From assembly GCF_018476905.1 (NCBI RefSeq), contig NZ_JAHCVK010000003.1, positions 186,001 through 250,000 of the forward strand: a stretch of 64,000 bases of DNA, given 5' to 3'. Origin of the DNA: Geomobilimonas luticola. Its GTDB lineage: Bacteria; Desulfobacterota; Desulfuromonadia; Geobacterales; Geobacteraceae. Positions 7,674 through 15,882 of the stretch are shown piece after piece (within the stretch, counting starts at the first letter, position 1; each line of letters opens with the position of its first letter). The notes beneath the pieces are model-generated. The model saw only the letters and a list, made by a program, of their open reading frames with translations. It had not been told where the DNA came from and did no database searches. Both the position numbers and the translations under genes were made by a program.

Positions 7674-7702
7674 TTGACATCGGAACGGATTTTGGCTAAC
7701 CT
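7674..7702 (+). promoter_or_regulatory. candidate sigma-70 promoter of the DegP-type protease gene
   Basis: Perfect TTGACA (7674-7679), 17-bp spacer, TAACCT (7697-7702), 42 bp before the start codon. The -10 is weak, which fits an assisted or regulated promoter. Confidence 0.55.
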
Positions 7703-7744
7703 TGCCGGAGTCGACGTAACACAACGTATTCACGAGGTTTTATC

Positions 7745-9172
7745 ATGAACTGGTCCCGCATGTCGATCTGCCTTCTGTTGATCGTCCTCCCGCTGGCTGC
7801 CTGCAAGAAGAAGGAAGCCCCCCTCTTTTCAGAATCGTCCCGCCAGGCCGAGGCACCGGTCAAGGAGGTGCCCAAGGATATCCTGGCCACCCAACAGGCG
7901 TTCTCCAACGTGGTCAAGGCGGTCAACCCCGCGGTGGTCAACATTTCCACCGTCAGCAAGAAGAAACTGGTCCAGCCGTTCTTCGAATTCTCCCCCTTCT
8001 TCGATGATTTCTTCGACGGACGCCAGCCCAAGCCCCAGTACCGCCGCGAAAACAGCCTCGGCTCCGGCTTCATCATCAACAAGGAGGGGTATATCATCAC
8101 CAATGACCACGTGGTGCGCGACGCGGAAAGCATCCAGGTCAAGCTCTCCAACGAAGAGGAATACAGCGGCAAGGTCGTGGGGAGCGATCCAAAGACCGAT
8201 ATCGCCGTCATCAAGATCAACGCCAAGGACCCGCTCCCGGCGGCGGTGCTGGGCGACTCGAGCAAACTCCAGGTGGGACAGTGGGCCATTGCCATCGGCA
8301 ACCCGTTCGGGCTTGACCGGACCGTCACCGTCGGGGTGGTTTCCGCCACCGGCCGCTCCAACATGGGGATCGAGACCTACGAGGATTTCATCCAGACCGA
8401 CGCATCCATCAATCCGGGCAACTCGGGGGGGCCGCTCCTCAACATCTACGGCGAAGTCATCGGCATCAACACCGCCATCGTCGCTGCGGGGCAGGGAATC
8501 GGCTTCGCCATACCGGTCAACATGGCAAAGCAGGTGGTGGCCCAGCTCATCAAGAAGGGGAGCGTGACGCGCGGCTGGCTCGGCGTGGCGATCCAGCCGG
8601 TGACCCAGGAAATCGCCCGGTCCTTCAACCTTGACAAGCCCCGCGGGGCGCTGATAAGCGACATCATGGCCGGCAGCCCGGCGGAAAAGGCGGGGCTCCG
8701 TCGTGGCGATATCATTCTCAGCTTCGCCGGCAAGGAGATCAAGGACTCCCGCCAGCTCCAGCTGGTCGTTGCCGAGACACCGGTCGGCCAGCAAGTGGCG
8801 GTGGAGATTTTCCGCGACGGCAAAACCGTGAAGCTTTCCCTGGCAACGGGAAATGCCGACAGTGCCGCGGCGAGCAAGCCCCGTTCGACCGAGGCCCAGG
8901 CTAGCGCGTTCGGGCTCACGGTGGATGAGCTCCCCCGCAACAGACGGGCAGGCGGCCTCAGCGGCGTCATCGTCAGCGGCGTGGAAGAGGATGGCACGGC
9001 AGCCGAGGCGGGCATCCGGCCGGGAGACATCGTCACCTCCGTCAACCAGAAGAAAGTCGGGAACCTGGCCGATTACAGCCGGGCAATGAAAGAGGCGGAG
9101 CAGCGCGGGAGCGCGATACTCCTGGTTCGCCGGGGGGATGCGAGCATCTTCTTTGCCCTTCGCATCCGCTGA
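7745..9172 (+). CDS. degP: Do/DegP-family periplasmic serine protease, lipoprotein form
   Basis: 475 residues. The signal peptide ends in a lipobox (PLAAC), so the mature protein should be lipid-anchored, unlike soluble E. coli DegP. The trypsin-like domain carries the triad His in 'TNDHVV', Asp in 'KTDIAVI' and Ser in 'GNSGGPL'; two PDZ domains follow (around 270-360 and 385-470). It handles misfolded envelope proteins as protease/chaperone. ATG 7745 has GAGG seven bases upstream. It is expressed from its own promoter and divergent from the XRE-cupin regulator. Confidence 0.92.
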   Translation: MNWSRMSICLLLIVLPLAACKKKEAPLFSESSRQAEAPVKEVPKDILATQQAFSNVVKAVNPAVVNISTVSKKKLVQPFFEFSPFFDDFFDGRQPKPQYRRENSLGSGFIINKEGYIITNDHVVRDAESIQVKLSNEEEYSGKVVGSDPKTDIAVIKINAKDPLPAAVLGDSSKLQVGQWAIAIGNPFGLDRTVTVGVVSATGRSNMGIETYEDFIQTDASINPGNSGGPLLNIYGEVIGINTAIVAAGQGIGFAIPVNMAKQVVAQLIKKGSVTRGWLGVAIQPVTQEIARSFNLDKPRGALISDIMAGSPAEKAGLRRGDIILSFAGKEIKDSRQLQLVVAETPVGQQVAVEIFRDGKTVKLSLATGNADSAAASKPRSTEAQASAFGLTVDELPRNRRAGGLSGVIVSGVEEDGTAAEAGIRPGDIVTSVNQKKVGNLADYSRAMKEAEQRGSAILLVRRGDASIFFALRIR

Positions 9173-9195
9173 CCGCGCCCCCTGGAGGAAAAAAC

Positions 9196-9225
9196 TGGCA
9201 TACGGCGGTAGACTTGGTGTATAAT
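9196..9225 (+). promoter_or_regulatory. candidate promoter before the 87-residue protein gene
   Basis: A perfect TATAAT at 9220-9225 with only a partial -35 (TGGCAT, 18-bp spacer). It lies about 60 bp before the start of the small gene and just after the degP stop. Confidence 0.45.
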
Positions 9226-9288
9226 CCCCCGAACCTCCAGTACGGACTGATTCGAGAGCGGCTGACGCCAGCCGGGGAAAGGATGTCC

Positions 9289-9552
9289 ATGAGTCTCATT
9301 GATAATCCGGAGCAGGCACGCCGCCTTGCCCGGGCCATCATCTCCGATGTCGCTATCTACAACCGGGACAAGGTGGAACAGGGGATCAAGAACGACAACA
9401 TCTTCGAGATCCTGACCGATGAACTGGAAGAGGGACGTCAACACTTCATCTCCCGTGTCGCCCCCCAACTGGCATCCTCCAACATTTTCGAGATCGCCGT
9501 CGTGGATGTCCTGATCAAGCGGGCCGGCAAGATCGAGTCGTCCATCTGGTAA
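9289..9552 (+). CDS. conserved-looking small helical protein, unknown function
   Basis: 87 residues from ATG 9289, placed five bases after GAAAGGA; ATG 9283 overlaps that site and is less likely. The sequence is soluble, charged and predicted mostly helical ('NPEQARRLARAIISDVAIYN', 'IFEILTDELEEGRQHFISRV'), with no cysteines or membrane segment. Its own TATAAT-type promoter lies upstream. It precedes rluD by 77 bp. I do not recognise a named family; the coding pattern and codon use are those of neighbouring real genes. Confidence 0.75.
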   Translation: MSLIDNPEQARRLARAIISDVAIYNRDKVEQGIKNDNIFEILTDELEEGRQHFISRVAPQLASSNIFEIAVVDVLIKRAGKIESSIW

Positions 9553-9629
9553 TCCCCCTACAACATCCATTTCAGGGAAGGCGCGGTTAAGGGAATCGCG
9601 CCTTCTTTCATTTCAAGACGGACAGGCCA

Positions 9630-10619
9630 ATGGAAACACACGAGTTCATCTATCCGCCGGACAGCGAACCGGCCCGCCTCGACCAGGCAGTGGCACAGCT
9701 GATCGGCGGCCTCACCCGGGCGGCGGCCCAGCGGCTCATCGAGGCCGGCATGGTGACGGTTGGGGGGACTCCCCAGAAGCCTTCCCTCAAACTGAGAGGG
9801 GGCGAACGGATCCTCGTCACCATTCCCCCGCCGGTGCCGGCCACCCCTGCCCCCGAAGCGATCCCCCTCACCATTCTCTACGAAGATCGTGATCTGGTGG
9901 TTGTCAACAAACCGGCCGGCATGGTGGTTCATCCCGGGGCGGGGACCAGCGGCGGCACCTTGGTCAATGCTCTCCTTGCCCATTGTGTTGACCTGTCCGG
10001 TGTCGGCGGGGAGCTGCGGCCGGGAATCGTGCACCGGATCGACAAGGACACCTCGGGGGTCATCGTGGTAGCCAAGCATGATGCGTCCCATCAGTCCCTG
10101 GCCCACCAGTTCAAGGAGCACACCATCAAGCGGATCTACCTGGCACTGGTCTTCGGTTCCCCCAAGACGGACAAGGGGCGGATCGAATCGGTCATCGGCC
10201 GGCACCCGACGGATAGGAAAAAGATGTCCGGCAAGGCCCGCCACGGCAAGCACGCGGTGACCCACTGGCAGGTCCTGGGCCGCTACAGCGGGGTCACCCT
10301 GCTCAAGCTCCGCCTGGAGACCGGCCGTACCCACCAGATCCGGGTTCACCTCTCCGAAGCTGGGCACCCATTGCTGGGAGATGACACCTACGGCGGTGGC
10401 GGCCGGCTCGCAGGCATCCGCGACCTGCAGCTGCGCACGCTCATCCGGGAGATGGGACGCCAGGCCCTCCACGCCAAGACCCTCGGCTTCCTTCACCCCA
10501 CCAGCGGGGAATACCTGGAGTTCGACACCGACCTGCCCGAGGACATGGGCCGGATCATCGAGTATCTGGAAAATCAGGGGTCAGACCCAAAAAACGGGTC
10601 TGAAGGGACCAGGGATTAG
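9630..10619 (+). CDS. rluD: RluD-family 23S rRNA pseudouridine synthase
   Basis: 329 residues: an N-terminal S4 RNA-binding domain (about 15-75, 'RLDQAVAQLIGGLTRAAAQRLIEAG') and the RluA-type catalytic domain. The catalytic Asp lies in 'GIVHRIDKDTSG', with downstream family motifs 'RIYLALV' and 'ETGRTHQIRVHL'. RluD-type enzymes modify helix 69 of 23S rRNA. The last dozen codons encode a low-complexity tail made from a small palindromic repeat, so the C-terminus is probably not functional sequence. The ribosome site is weak. It is followed closely by pgeF. Confidence 0.9.
   Translation: METHEFIYPPDSEPARLDQAVAQLIGGLTRAAAQRLIEAGMVTVGGTPQKPSLKLRGGERILVTIPPPVPATPAPEAIPLTILYEDRDLVVVNKPAGMVVHPGAGTSGGTLVNALLAHCVDLSGVGGELRPGIVHRIDKDTSGVIVVAKHDASHQSLAHQFKEHTIKRIYLALVFGSPKTDKGRIESVIGRHPTDRKKMSGKARHGKHAVTHWQVLGRYSGVTLLKLRLETGRTHQIRVHLSEAGHPLLGDDTYGGGGRLAGIRDLQLRTLIREMGRQALHAKTLGFLHPTSGEYLEFDTDLPEDMGRIIEYLENQGSDPKNGSEGTRD
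10581..10603. repeat. small palindromic repeat inside the 3' end of rluD
   Basis: Eight-base perfect arms TCAGACCC / GGGTCTGA around a 7-nt A-rich loop, preceded by GGGG. It resembles the GGGTCAGACCC-type palindromes scattered in many proteobacterial genomes, and it supplies the final codons of rluD. Confidence 0.55.
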
Positions 10620-10670
10620 GGACTGGTTTATTGAAATCATGATCCCGAGCACTTACAAGGAGTCACTCGT

Positions 10671-11477
10671 ATGGAAATGAAAAAAAACGGCAAGGTCCAC
10701 TACCTGGAGCCGCTGAATCTTGCAAAGACCGGGATGGCGGTCCAGGGGTTCACCACCCGTCATGAAGGCCTTTCGCGTCCCCCCTACAACTCGTTCAACC
10801 TGGGGACCAACACCCTCGACTCCCCCCACAGCGTGCAGGGAAACCGGAGCCTGCTTGCCAGGGCCTTCGGCACCCGGCTGGAACGGCTGGTTACCGTCAA
10901 CCAGGTCCATGGTGTGGATCTCCTGGTGCTCGACACACCAAATCCCGATTACAGCCACTTCCTCAAGCTGGAGGCGGACGGCATCATCACCAATCAGCCC
11001 GGCGTGATGATCGGCATATGCGTTGCCGACTGCGTGCCGCTCCTTCTCCTCGATCCGGTGCAGAAAGTTGTGGCAGCGCTCCATGCCGGCTGGAAGGGGA
11101 CCGCCGGGCTCATCGCCCACAAGGGGGTCGAGGCGTTCGTGAAGATGTTCGACAGCCGCCCCGCCGACATTCTGGCGGCGGTCGGCCCCGGCATCGGTCC
11201 CTGCTGCTACCAGGTTGACGGACCGGTCATGGAGGCCTTCCGTAAAGGGGGGGCCGGCTGGGACCTGTTTGCCACGGAAACGGAGAAGGGAAAGTGGGGG
11301 CTCGACCTGGTGGCGGCCAACCGGCGCCACCTTCTGGAGTCCGGGCTTGCCGAGGAGAACATCAGCACGGCGGCGCAGTGCGTCAGCTGCAACCACGATC
11401 TGTTCTTCTCCTACCGGCGGGACGGCGGGGATACGGGGCGACAGATGGGGTTCATCATGCTCCAGGACAAGGATTAA
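10671..11477 (+). CDS. pgeF: peptidoglycan editing factor PgeF (YfiH/multicopper polyphenol oxidase family)
   Basis: 268 residues with the family signatures 'NQVHG', 'GICVADCVPLLL', 'ALHAGWKG' and 'VGPGIGPCCYQV'. These supply the His/Cys metal site of the YfiH fold. PgeF removes L-Ser wrongly built into peptidoglycan precursors in E. coli; older annotations call it a laccase or purine nucleoside enzyme. ATG 10671 has AAGGAG nine bases upstream. The placement straight after rluD, on the same strand, matches the rluD-yfiH neighbourhood seen in many proteobacteria. Confidence 0.92.
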   Translation: MEMKKNGKVHYLEPLNLAKTGMAVQGFTTRHEGLSRPPYNSFNLGTNTLDSPHSVQGNRSLLARAFGTRLERLVTVNQVHGVDLLVLDTPNPDYSHFLKLEADGIITNQPGVMIGICVADCVPLLLLDPVQKVVAALHAGWKGTAGLIAHKGVEAFVKMFDSRPADILAAVGPGIGPCCYQVDGPVMEAFRKGGAGWDLFATETEKGKWGLDLVAANRRHLLESGLAEENISTAAQCVSCNHDLFFSYRRDGGDTGRQMGFIMLQDKD

Positions 11478-11564
11478 TCCATGGCCATTTCGCCCCGTTT
11501 CTGCTATAAACGGCACATCAACGCCCCGGTTACCACCGCGACACTCTCCCCAGGAGGCCTGGCT

Positions 11565-12626
11565 GTGAACAGGATGCTGAAGCTTCTCCCCGTCGTTCTC
11601 ATTTCCATCTTCACCGTTGGCTGTTCCCACAATTACTACAATGTCCCGAAGGATGTCTACGAAAGCAAGGTACGGGTGCTGGGCGTAGCGCCGCTGCTGG
11701 TGGACGCGGACTCCGAAATCCGCTATCCGGACAAGGACGCGCTCATCGGTCTCGTCAGGGATGCCAACCGCAGGAACGAAAAGGAACTGGTGGCCCTGCT
11801 GAAGGACACCGGCGCCTATTTCTCGGTACTGCATCTCCCCGACGATCCCGACCAGCTTGCGGGCAAGCTGGTGTATCGCCGCGAACGGCGCGACGATGCC
11901 GGTGTGGTCTACAACAAGTATTTCTTCAAGGTGCAGGAACTGCGCGATTATATCACCAGAAACGGTGTTGACGCGGTCATGTTCGTCGTGGTGAGCGGCA
12001 TTACCAAAAAGGATTCGATCCGCTCCAGCAACCTTCTGTCCTATCTCGACAGCAGCTACGACTACCTGATCATGACGGCCCAGATACTCGATGCGGACGG
12101 CACCGTACTCTGGGAATACCCCAATTTCCGCCAGCGACTGCTATCCTTCCCTCCCCTGCTCCCTCTCCAGTACCCCGCCTTTGACGAGGCAGAGGCCAAT
12201 GCCAGCGAAAAGGTGGAGGTCAAGTTCAAAACCATGGCGGGGATCGGCCGGGCTCTTGACAAGACTCGGACCTCCAGCCTCTCGTCCAAGGCCCAGGTTT
12301 CTGTTCTCTACGCCGACCAGTTCGAGAAGATGGTTTCCCTCCTCACCCCCGATTCCAACCTGTTCGGCAACGGCAATAGCGAAGGGAAAAAGCCCGCGGC
12401 ACCACAACCGGAACTGCAGCCGATCCGTAAACAATCCGCTCCAGCCGCATCCGCCCCCCCTGCCGCAGCGGCGCAACCGGTCGCTGAAACGCCAGCGCCA
12501 GCGCCAGTACAACCGGCTGCCGAACCAGTGATTGCCGCACCGGCACCCCTGGTGGTCGAATCGGCCTCGCCAGCGGCAGCGCCGGTTAAGCCGATAGCGC
12601 CGGCTGTGCCCCATTCGGACAGATAG
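11565..12626 (+). CDS. lipoprotein with Pro/Ala-rich C-terminal tail, unknown function
   Basis: 353 residues. GTG 11565 is used because CAGGAGG (11551-11557) is seven bases upstream and the signal peptide then starts correctly; the lipobox is FTVGC. A globular domain (about 25-250) contains 'RVLGVAPLLVDADS' and 'DYITRNGVDAVMFVVVSGI', reminiscent of envelope lipoproteins that assemble from a mixed alpha/beta fold, but I cannot assign a family. The last ~80 residues are a Pro/Ala linker that could span periplasm or peptidoglycan. A strong terminator follows. Confidence 0.72.
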   Translation: MNRMLKLLPVVLISIFTVGCSHNYYNVPKDVYESKVRVLGVAPLLVDADSEIRYPDKDALIGLVRDANRRNEKELVALLKDTGAYFSVLHLPDDPDQLAGKLVYRRERRDDAGVVYNKYFFKVQELRDYITRNGVDAVMFVVVSGITKKDSIRSSNLLSYLDSSYDYLIMTAQILDADGTVLWEYPNFRQRLLSFPPLLPLQYPAFDEAEANASEKVEVKFKTMAGIGRALDKTRTSSLSSKAQVSVLYADQFEKMVSLLTPDSNLFGNGNSEGKKPAAPQPELQPIRKQSAPAASAPPAAAAQPVAETPAPAPVQPAAEPVIAAPAPLVVESASPAAAPVKPIAPAVPHSDR

Positions 12627-12635
12627 ATCGAAGAA

Positions 12636-12680
12636 TGGGGCCTATAGGTCATATAAGACGTATAGGTCCCATTGTATAGA
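12636..12680. repeat. short TATAGGTC direct repeats
   Basis: TATAGGTC occurs at 12643-12650 and 12661-12668 in an AT-rich stretch of degenerate 7-9 bp units just after the lipoprotein stop. Confidence 0.4.
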
Positions 12681-12692
12681 TCCTCTTGAACG

Positions 12693-12724
12693 AAAAAGGG
12701 GAGGTCAATCGACCTCCCCTTTTT
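12693..12724. terminator. bidirectional rho-independent terminator
   Basis: AAAAAGGGGAGGTC / GACCTCCCCTTTTT arms with a four-base loop, between the convergent lipoprotein and hemerythrin genes. A and T runs on the two sides allow function in both directions. Confidence 0.88.
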
Positions 12725-12750
12725 GCGTTCATCGTGGAAACAGATAGCGG

Positions 12751-13323
12751 TTACGCTGCCCGATCGACCGTCTCTCCTTCGCAGCGCGCCACCAGTTCCT
12801 CGTACGTGGCCGCGAAATCGGCCGCAGTTTTTGCTTCCGCTGCGCCATAGGCAGCAATGATGCCGTCCCTCAGGGTGTCGGGGATAAGCCGTTCCGCAAG
12901 GGGGTAGAGGATGTCGTCTTCCTTGGCGATGTGCTCCCGGAGCATTTCCAGATAGCCGAGGGCATTGGCGGCAATCACCTCGTCCTGTCCCGGTTCCCCC
13001 CGCAGCGCCGCCTGGGCGGCTTCCTCCATGGCGCGAACGTACGCCCGTCCCTGGTCATGCTCCAGCAGCATCGCCGCCACCGGGCTGTTCTGTCGCGGCA
13101 TGCCGTTTGCCACCAGCGCCTCGAACAGCACATCCTCTTCCTTGGCGTGGTGGAAACGGTCCGCGTAGTTCCTGATGAAATCCACTGCGCTGAGATAGAA
13201 CCGGTAATCGGTATATTTCCCCTCCCGTGTCAGAGTGGCGTTCCGCTCCAGAACAGCCAGCATCCTCAGAATCAGCTTGTGCTCATCGACCAGAGCGGTC
13301 GTAATGTCCCGTTTCGTTGCCAT
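12751..13323 (-). CDS. hemerythrin-domain protein
   Basis: 190 residues, last gene of a three-gene operon. Hemerythrin/HHE ligands appear in order: DEHK near residue 13, 'FHHAKEEDVLFE', 'LLEHDQGR' and 'LREHIAKEDDILYPLAER'. These are the His and carboxylate ligands of a non-heme di-iron site that can bind O2, NO or peroxide. ATG 13323 follows GAGGAGG. The start lies two bases from the stop of the Cys-rich gene, so the genes are co-translated. Domain and operon context suggest oxygen or nitrosative-stress sensing, scavenging or FeS repair; the exact role is inferred. Confidence 0.88.
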   Translation of the reverse strand: MATKRDITTALVDEHKLILRMLAVLERNATLTREGKYTDYRFYLSAVDFIRNYADRFHHAKEEDVLFEALVANGMPRQNSPVAAMLLEHDQGRAYVRAMEEAAQAALRGEPGQDEVIAANALGYLEMLREHIAKEDDILYPLAERLIPDTLRDGIIAAYGAAEAKTAADFAATYEELVARCEGETVDRAA

Positions 13324-13325
13324 GT

Positions 13326-13784
13326 TCAGTTCCTCCTCTCGCCATCCACGCCGATGATGACCGTTTCCAGGGGGATATCCTTGCCGGAAAGCCCGACCGC
13401 CTGCTTGACCATGACATCGAGGCCGCGGCAGCAGGGGACCTCCATGATGGCGACGGTGATGCTCTTTACCCCGTTTTCCCGGAAGATGGTGGCCAGCTTC
13501 TCCACGTAGCTCCCCGTTTCGTCGAGCTTCGGACAGGCGATAGCAAGCGCCTTACCCTTCAGCAGGTCACGGTGAAAACTTCCCAGGGCGAACGCCACGC
13601 AGTCGGCCGCGACCAGGATATCCGCCTCCTTGAAGTAGGGTGCCGTGGGAGGGACCAGCTGGAGCTGAACCGGCCACTGCCGCAGTTCGGACGGCGCCTG
13701 TGCCGCCGTCTCGTTACCGTTCGTTTCGTTTCTTTCGATGACCCGCGCCATGCTGCCGGGGCAGCCGCAACCAAGATGACTCAT
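13326..13784 (-). CDS. Cys-rich, ferredoxin-associated-type protein of unknown function
   Basis: 152 residues. Cysteines cluster in 'CGCPG' at the N-terminus, 'ADCVAFA', 'ACPKLDE' and 'EVPCCRGLD', which suggests a metal or FeS site, but the spacing is not a classical ferredoxin. The central part looks like a Rossmann-like alpha/beta domain. Related proteins, as I recall, are fused to or neighbour 4Fe-4S ferredoxins near hybrid-cluster-protein genes; that is recall, not a search. ATG 13784 has AAGGAG. It lies between the DUF1858-like and hemerythrin genes with two-base gaps. Confidence 0.7.
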   Translation of the reverse strand: MSHLGCGCPGSMARVIERNETNGNETAAQAPSELRQWPVQLQLVPPTAPYFKEADILVAADCVAFALGSFHRDLLKGKALAIACPKLDETGSYVEKLATIFRENGVKSITVAIMEVPCCRGLDVMVKQAVGLSGKDIPLETVIIGVDGERRN

Positions 13785-13786
13785 TG

Positions 13787-14014
13787 TTATTCTCCTTTTT
13801 CCCTGTTTTCGAGATATGTGTTGATTTCCGCCTCTATTTTCGCTTCATCCTCTTTGGAAAGGCCGTGGATGGAAACCACGTCCTTGAGAAGACATATCCC
13901 CACCTTGCAGGTGACGCAGCCGATGTCGTAACGGTTGAGAATGTCGCCGACCGGGGGATAGGTGGCGATGACGTCCTGGATCGCCTGATTGCCGAGATTC
14001 TGCCTGAATTCCAT
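13787..14014 (-). CDS. DUF1858/ScdA-N-like small cysteine protein
   Basis: 75 residues from ATG 14014 with AAAGGAGGAGG upstream. The motif 'YPPVGDILNRYDIGCVTCKVG' matches the shape of the DUF1858 / ScdA N-terminal domain (V..IL..Y.I.C..C), a short helical domain found next to hemerythrin-like di-iron FeS-repair proteins and hybrid-cluster proteins. Here it is encoded separately, in the same operon as a hemerythrin, as though the parts of an RIC/ScdA-type protein were split. First gene of the operon, 55 bp downstream of a candidate FNR/CRP-type site. Confidence 0.75.
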   Translation of the reverse strand: MEFRQNLGNQAIQDVIATYPPVGDILNRYDIGCVTCKVGICLLKDVVSIHGLSKEDEAKIEAEINTYLENREKGE

Positions 14015-14039
14015 GGTTTCCTCCTCCTTTGATGATGTC

Positions 14040-14080
14040 AGCATAGCGCTTAGGAGGAAAAAAGATTATGACGTGGGTCA
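14040..14080 (-). promoter_or_regulatory. class-II CRP/FNR-type activator site and -10 element of the hemerythrin operon
   Basis: Perfect inverted repeat TGAC-N4-GTCA at 14069-14080 (minus-strand context TTGAC-N4-GTCAT). A minus-strand TATGCT -10 lies at 14045-14040. With the start point six bases after the hexamer (about 14033) the repeat centre falls at -41.5, the class-II position of CRP/FNR activators. The half-site resembles TTGAC-type sites proposed for the HcpR nitrosative-stress regulator; that assignment is inference. Confidence 0.6.
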
Positions 14081-14274
14081 AAAATCGGCAGGTTGCAAGA
14101 AACGCAGAATTAAACGCAGAATTCTGGGGAAAACGGCGGATTCACGCAGAACACCACTACAGGAGAGAACCTTCAACATAGCAAACAGGTGTTCCCCTCC
14201 CTTGATGGGATGACCCAGAATACGGGCCTAAAGGGACGAGGGGTAAGATGAGGAGACAGATTATACGGACTACG

Positions 14275-15507
14275 TTACGTGCAGACCTGGTTGCGCCCCT
14301 TCTGCTTGGCCCGGTAAAGGGCCTGATCGGCTGCCTTTATCACTGCCTCGGGGGTCGCGGATCCATCGCAGCACTCGGCCACGCCGATACTGATGGTGAC
14401 CGAGACGGTCTGGTCGCTGTTGCCTGCTCCACGCTGCTTTTTCCCCTCCTGGCCATCCTTGGGGCGGTCGACACTGCGGATTTTCATCTGGTAACCGGCA
14501 ATAGTACTGCGCACCTCTTCCAGGTGGGGAACGGCATCCGCAAGACATCGACGCGGAAAGAGGATGGTGAATTCCTCCCCACCGTAGCGGAACGCCCTGC
14601 CACCTCCCTTGACCCCCTGCATCCTGCTCGCCACCATCCGCAGGACCTGGTCACCCACATCGTGGCCATAGATGTCGTTGAACTTCTTGAAATGGTCGAC
14701 GTCAAGCATGGCGATTGCGTAATGCCGTCCCAGCCCCATCAACTGCTCGTTGAGGGCACGGCGCGACGGCAGGCCGGTGAGGTCGTCCCGGTAGGCCATG
14801 TTGTGGGAATCCTGAACGACGCTGATGATGAGGAGCAGGCCCGCGGTCCCCATGAACAGCGGCACGAGGTGTTCGGTGGCAAGCCAGTTGCAGACCACAG
14901 CCACGGCGAGCAGGGCGCCGAACATGCCGCTCTCCAGGGGGGCGGGGCGGACAAGCAGTTTCGCGGCGATGAGGAGCCCCCCGGCAAAGAAGAGAAACAG
15001 CGCCGACTGGGGAAGGAGGAACCGCTCCAAAAACGGGCTGGCCACCAGTTCCCGTCCCATGAACTGCTGAACCTCCACGTAGTTGTAGCGGACGAACCAG
15101 GCAACCATGAACGCCTGCCCCGCAAGGAAGGCAAGACGCAACCGTCCGGCGGTCGTCAGGACTCCCCGTTCGCGGACAAAACAGAAGAGGGTAATGTTGA
15201 CCGGAAGGAGGACCGCCAAGGACTGGTAGATCATGCCGGCTCGGAAATCCACCAGTCCCTGCTGCAGGTAGACGCGACAGCTCCAGTAGGCAACACCGAG
15301 CAGGAGCGCCACACAAAAGATCCGGCCGCGGTTGAAGTGGAAGCTGAGGATGATGAGGGTGGCAAAGATGAGATACGGGGCGGAAACCAGATGCGCCTGC
15401 CATTCGGCGGGAAACGTGGCGATGCGGGGCAGGATAAGGGAAGCGGCCACCAGGAGGATGGCCGGCAGGGCGAACGCGGTAAGATTTTTCAGCAGGGGGT
15501 GGCGCAC
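14275..15507 (-). CDS. membrane-anchored GGDEF diguanylate cyclase
   Basis: About 410 residues, starting at GTG 15507 with GGGAG upstream; the longer open frame overlaps the preceding gene and lacks a site. The first ~240 residues contain about seven hydrophobic helices (an integral sensor region), followed by a GGDEF domain beginning 'YRDDLTGLPSRRAL' with signature RYGGEEF, so cyclase activity is expected. The RxxD product-inhibition site just upstream is absent. An unusual Lys/Gly-rich insertion ('RPKDGQEGKKQRG') precedes the last strand. It makes c-di-GMP; the PilZ protein at 6.6 kb is a possible receiver. Confidence 0.85.
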   Translation of the reverse strand: MRHPLLKNLTAFALPAILLVAASLILPRIATFPAEWQAHLVSAPYLIFATLIILSFHFNRGRIFCVALLLGVAYWSCRVYLQQGLVDFRAGMIYQSLAVLLPVNITLFCFVRERGVLTTAGRLRLAFLAGQAFMVAWFVRYNYVEVQQFMGRELVASPFLERFLLPQSALFLFFAGGLLIAAKLLVRPAPLESGMFGALLAVAVVCNWLATEHLVPLFMGTAGLLLIISVVQDSHNMAYRDDLTGLPSRRALNEQLMGLGRHYAIAMLDVDHFKKFNDIYGHDVGDQVLRMVASRMQGVKGGGRAFRYGGEEFTILFPRRCLADAVPHLEEVRSTIAGYQMKIRSVDRPKDGQEGKKQRGAGNSDQTVSVTISIGVAECCDGSATPEAVIKAADQALYRAKQKGRNQVCT

Positions 15508-15538
15508 GACAGTCTGTACTCCCTGGTTGGACGATTTG

Positions 15539-15730
15539 CTAGGATTGTTTTTTCCAGACTGTGAGGAAAAACCAGTAGACAACCAGCAGGGGAAAGGTGG
15601 CCATGGCCGCGGCAAAATTGCCGAGGAAGAGCTGAACCGTGGCAAAGCCGACGATCAGCCCAACTATCACGATCTGTAACGCAGCTACAATTCTGCCGTA
15701 CGACCCGACCGGCTTTCCTTCATTGTGCAT
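15539..15730 (-). CDS. small two-helix membrane protein
   Basis: 63 residues from ATG 15730, five bases after GGAGGGG; ATG 15745 is an alternative with a poorer site. Two hydrophobic helices ('IVAALQIVIVGLIVGF' and 'AAAMATFPLLVVYWFFL') are joined by a short loop, with basic residues at both ends. No family recognised; the shape recalls AtpI/YrhK-type small proteins without clear motif support. It sits 31 bp upstream of the GGDEF gene and is probably co-transcribed with it. Confidence 0.6.
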   Translation of the reverse strand: MHNEGKPVGSYGRIVAALQIVIVGLIVGFATVQLFLGNFAAAMATFPLLVVYWFFLTVWKKQS

Positions 15731-15812
15731 CAACCCCTCCGCCATGTTTCCGGATACTCCCCGGCTCTGTGTTATACACCCGCGGCATTCCACGCGTCAA
15801 CAGGTTACGAAG

Positions 15813-15848
15813 CAAAAAAATGCCCGGCCGGCAATGCCGGCACGGGCC
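15813..15848 (-). terminator. rho-independent terminator of the hya operon
   Basis: GC-rich hairpin (GCCCG-GCCGGC arms with a one-base bulge) followed on the minus strand by A and seven T residues, 35 bp after the stop of hyaP. Confidence 0.85.
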
Positions 15849-15882
15849 CATAACAACCGTAAACCAGTCGGGGAAATCTTGC

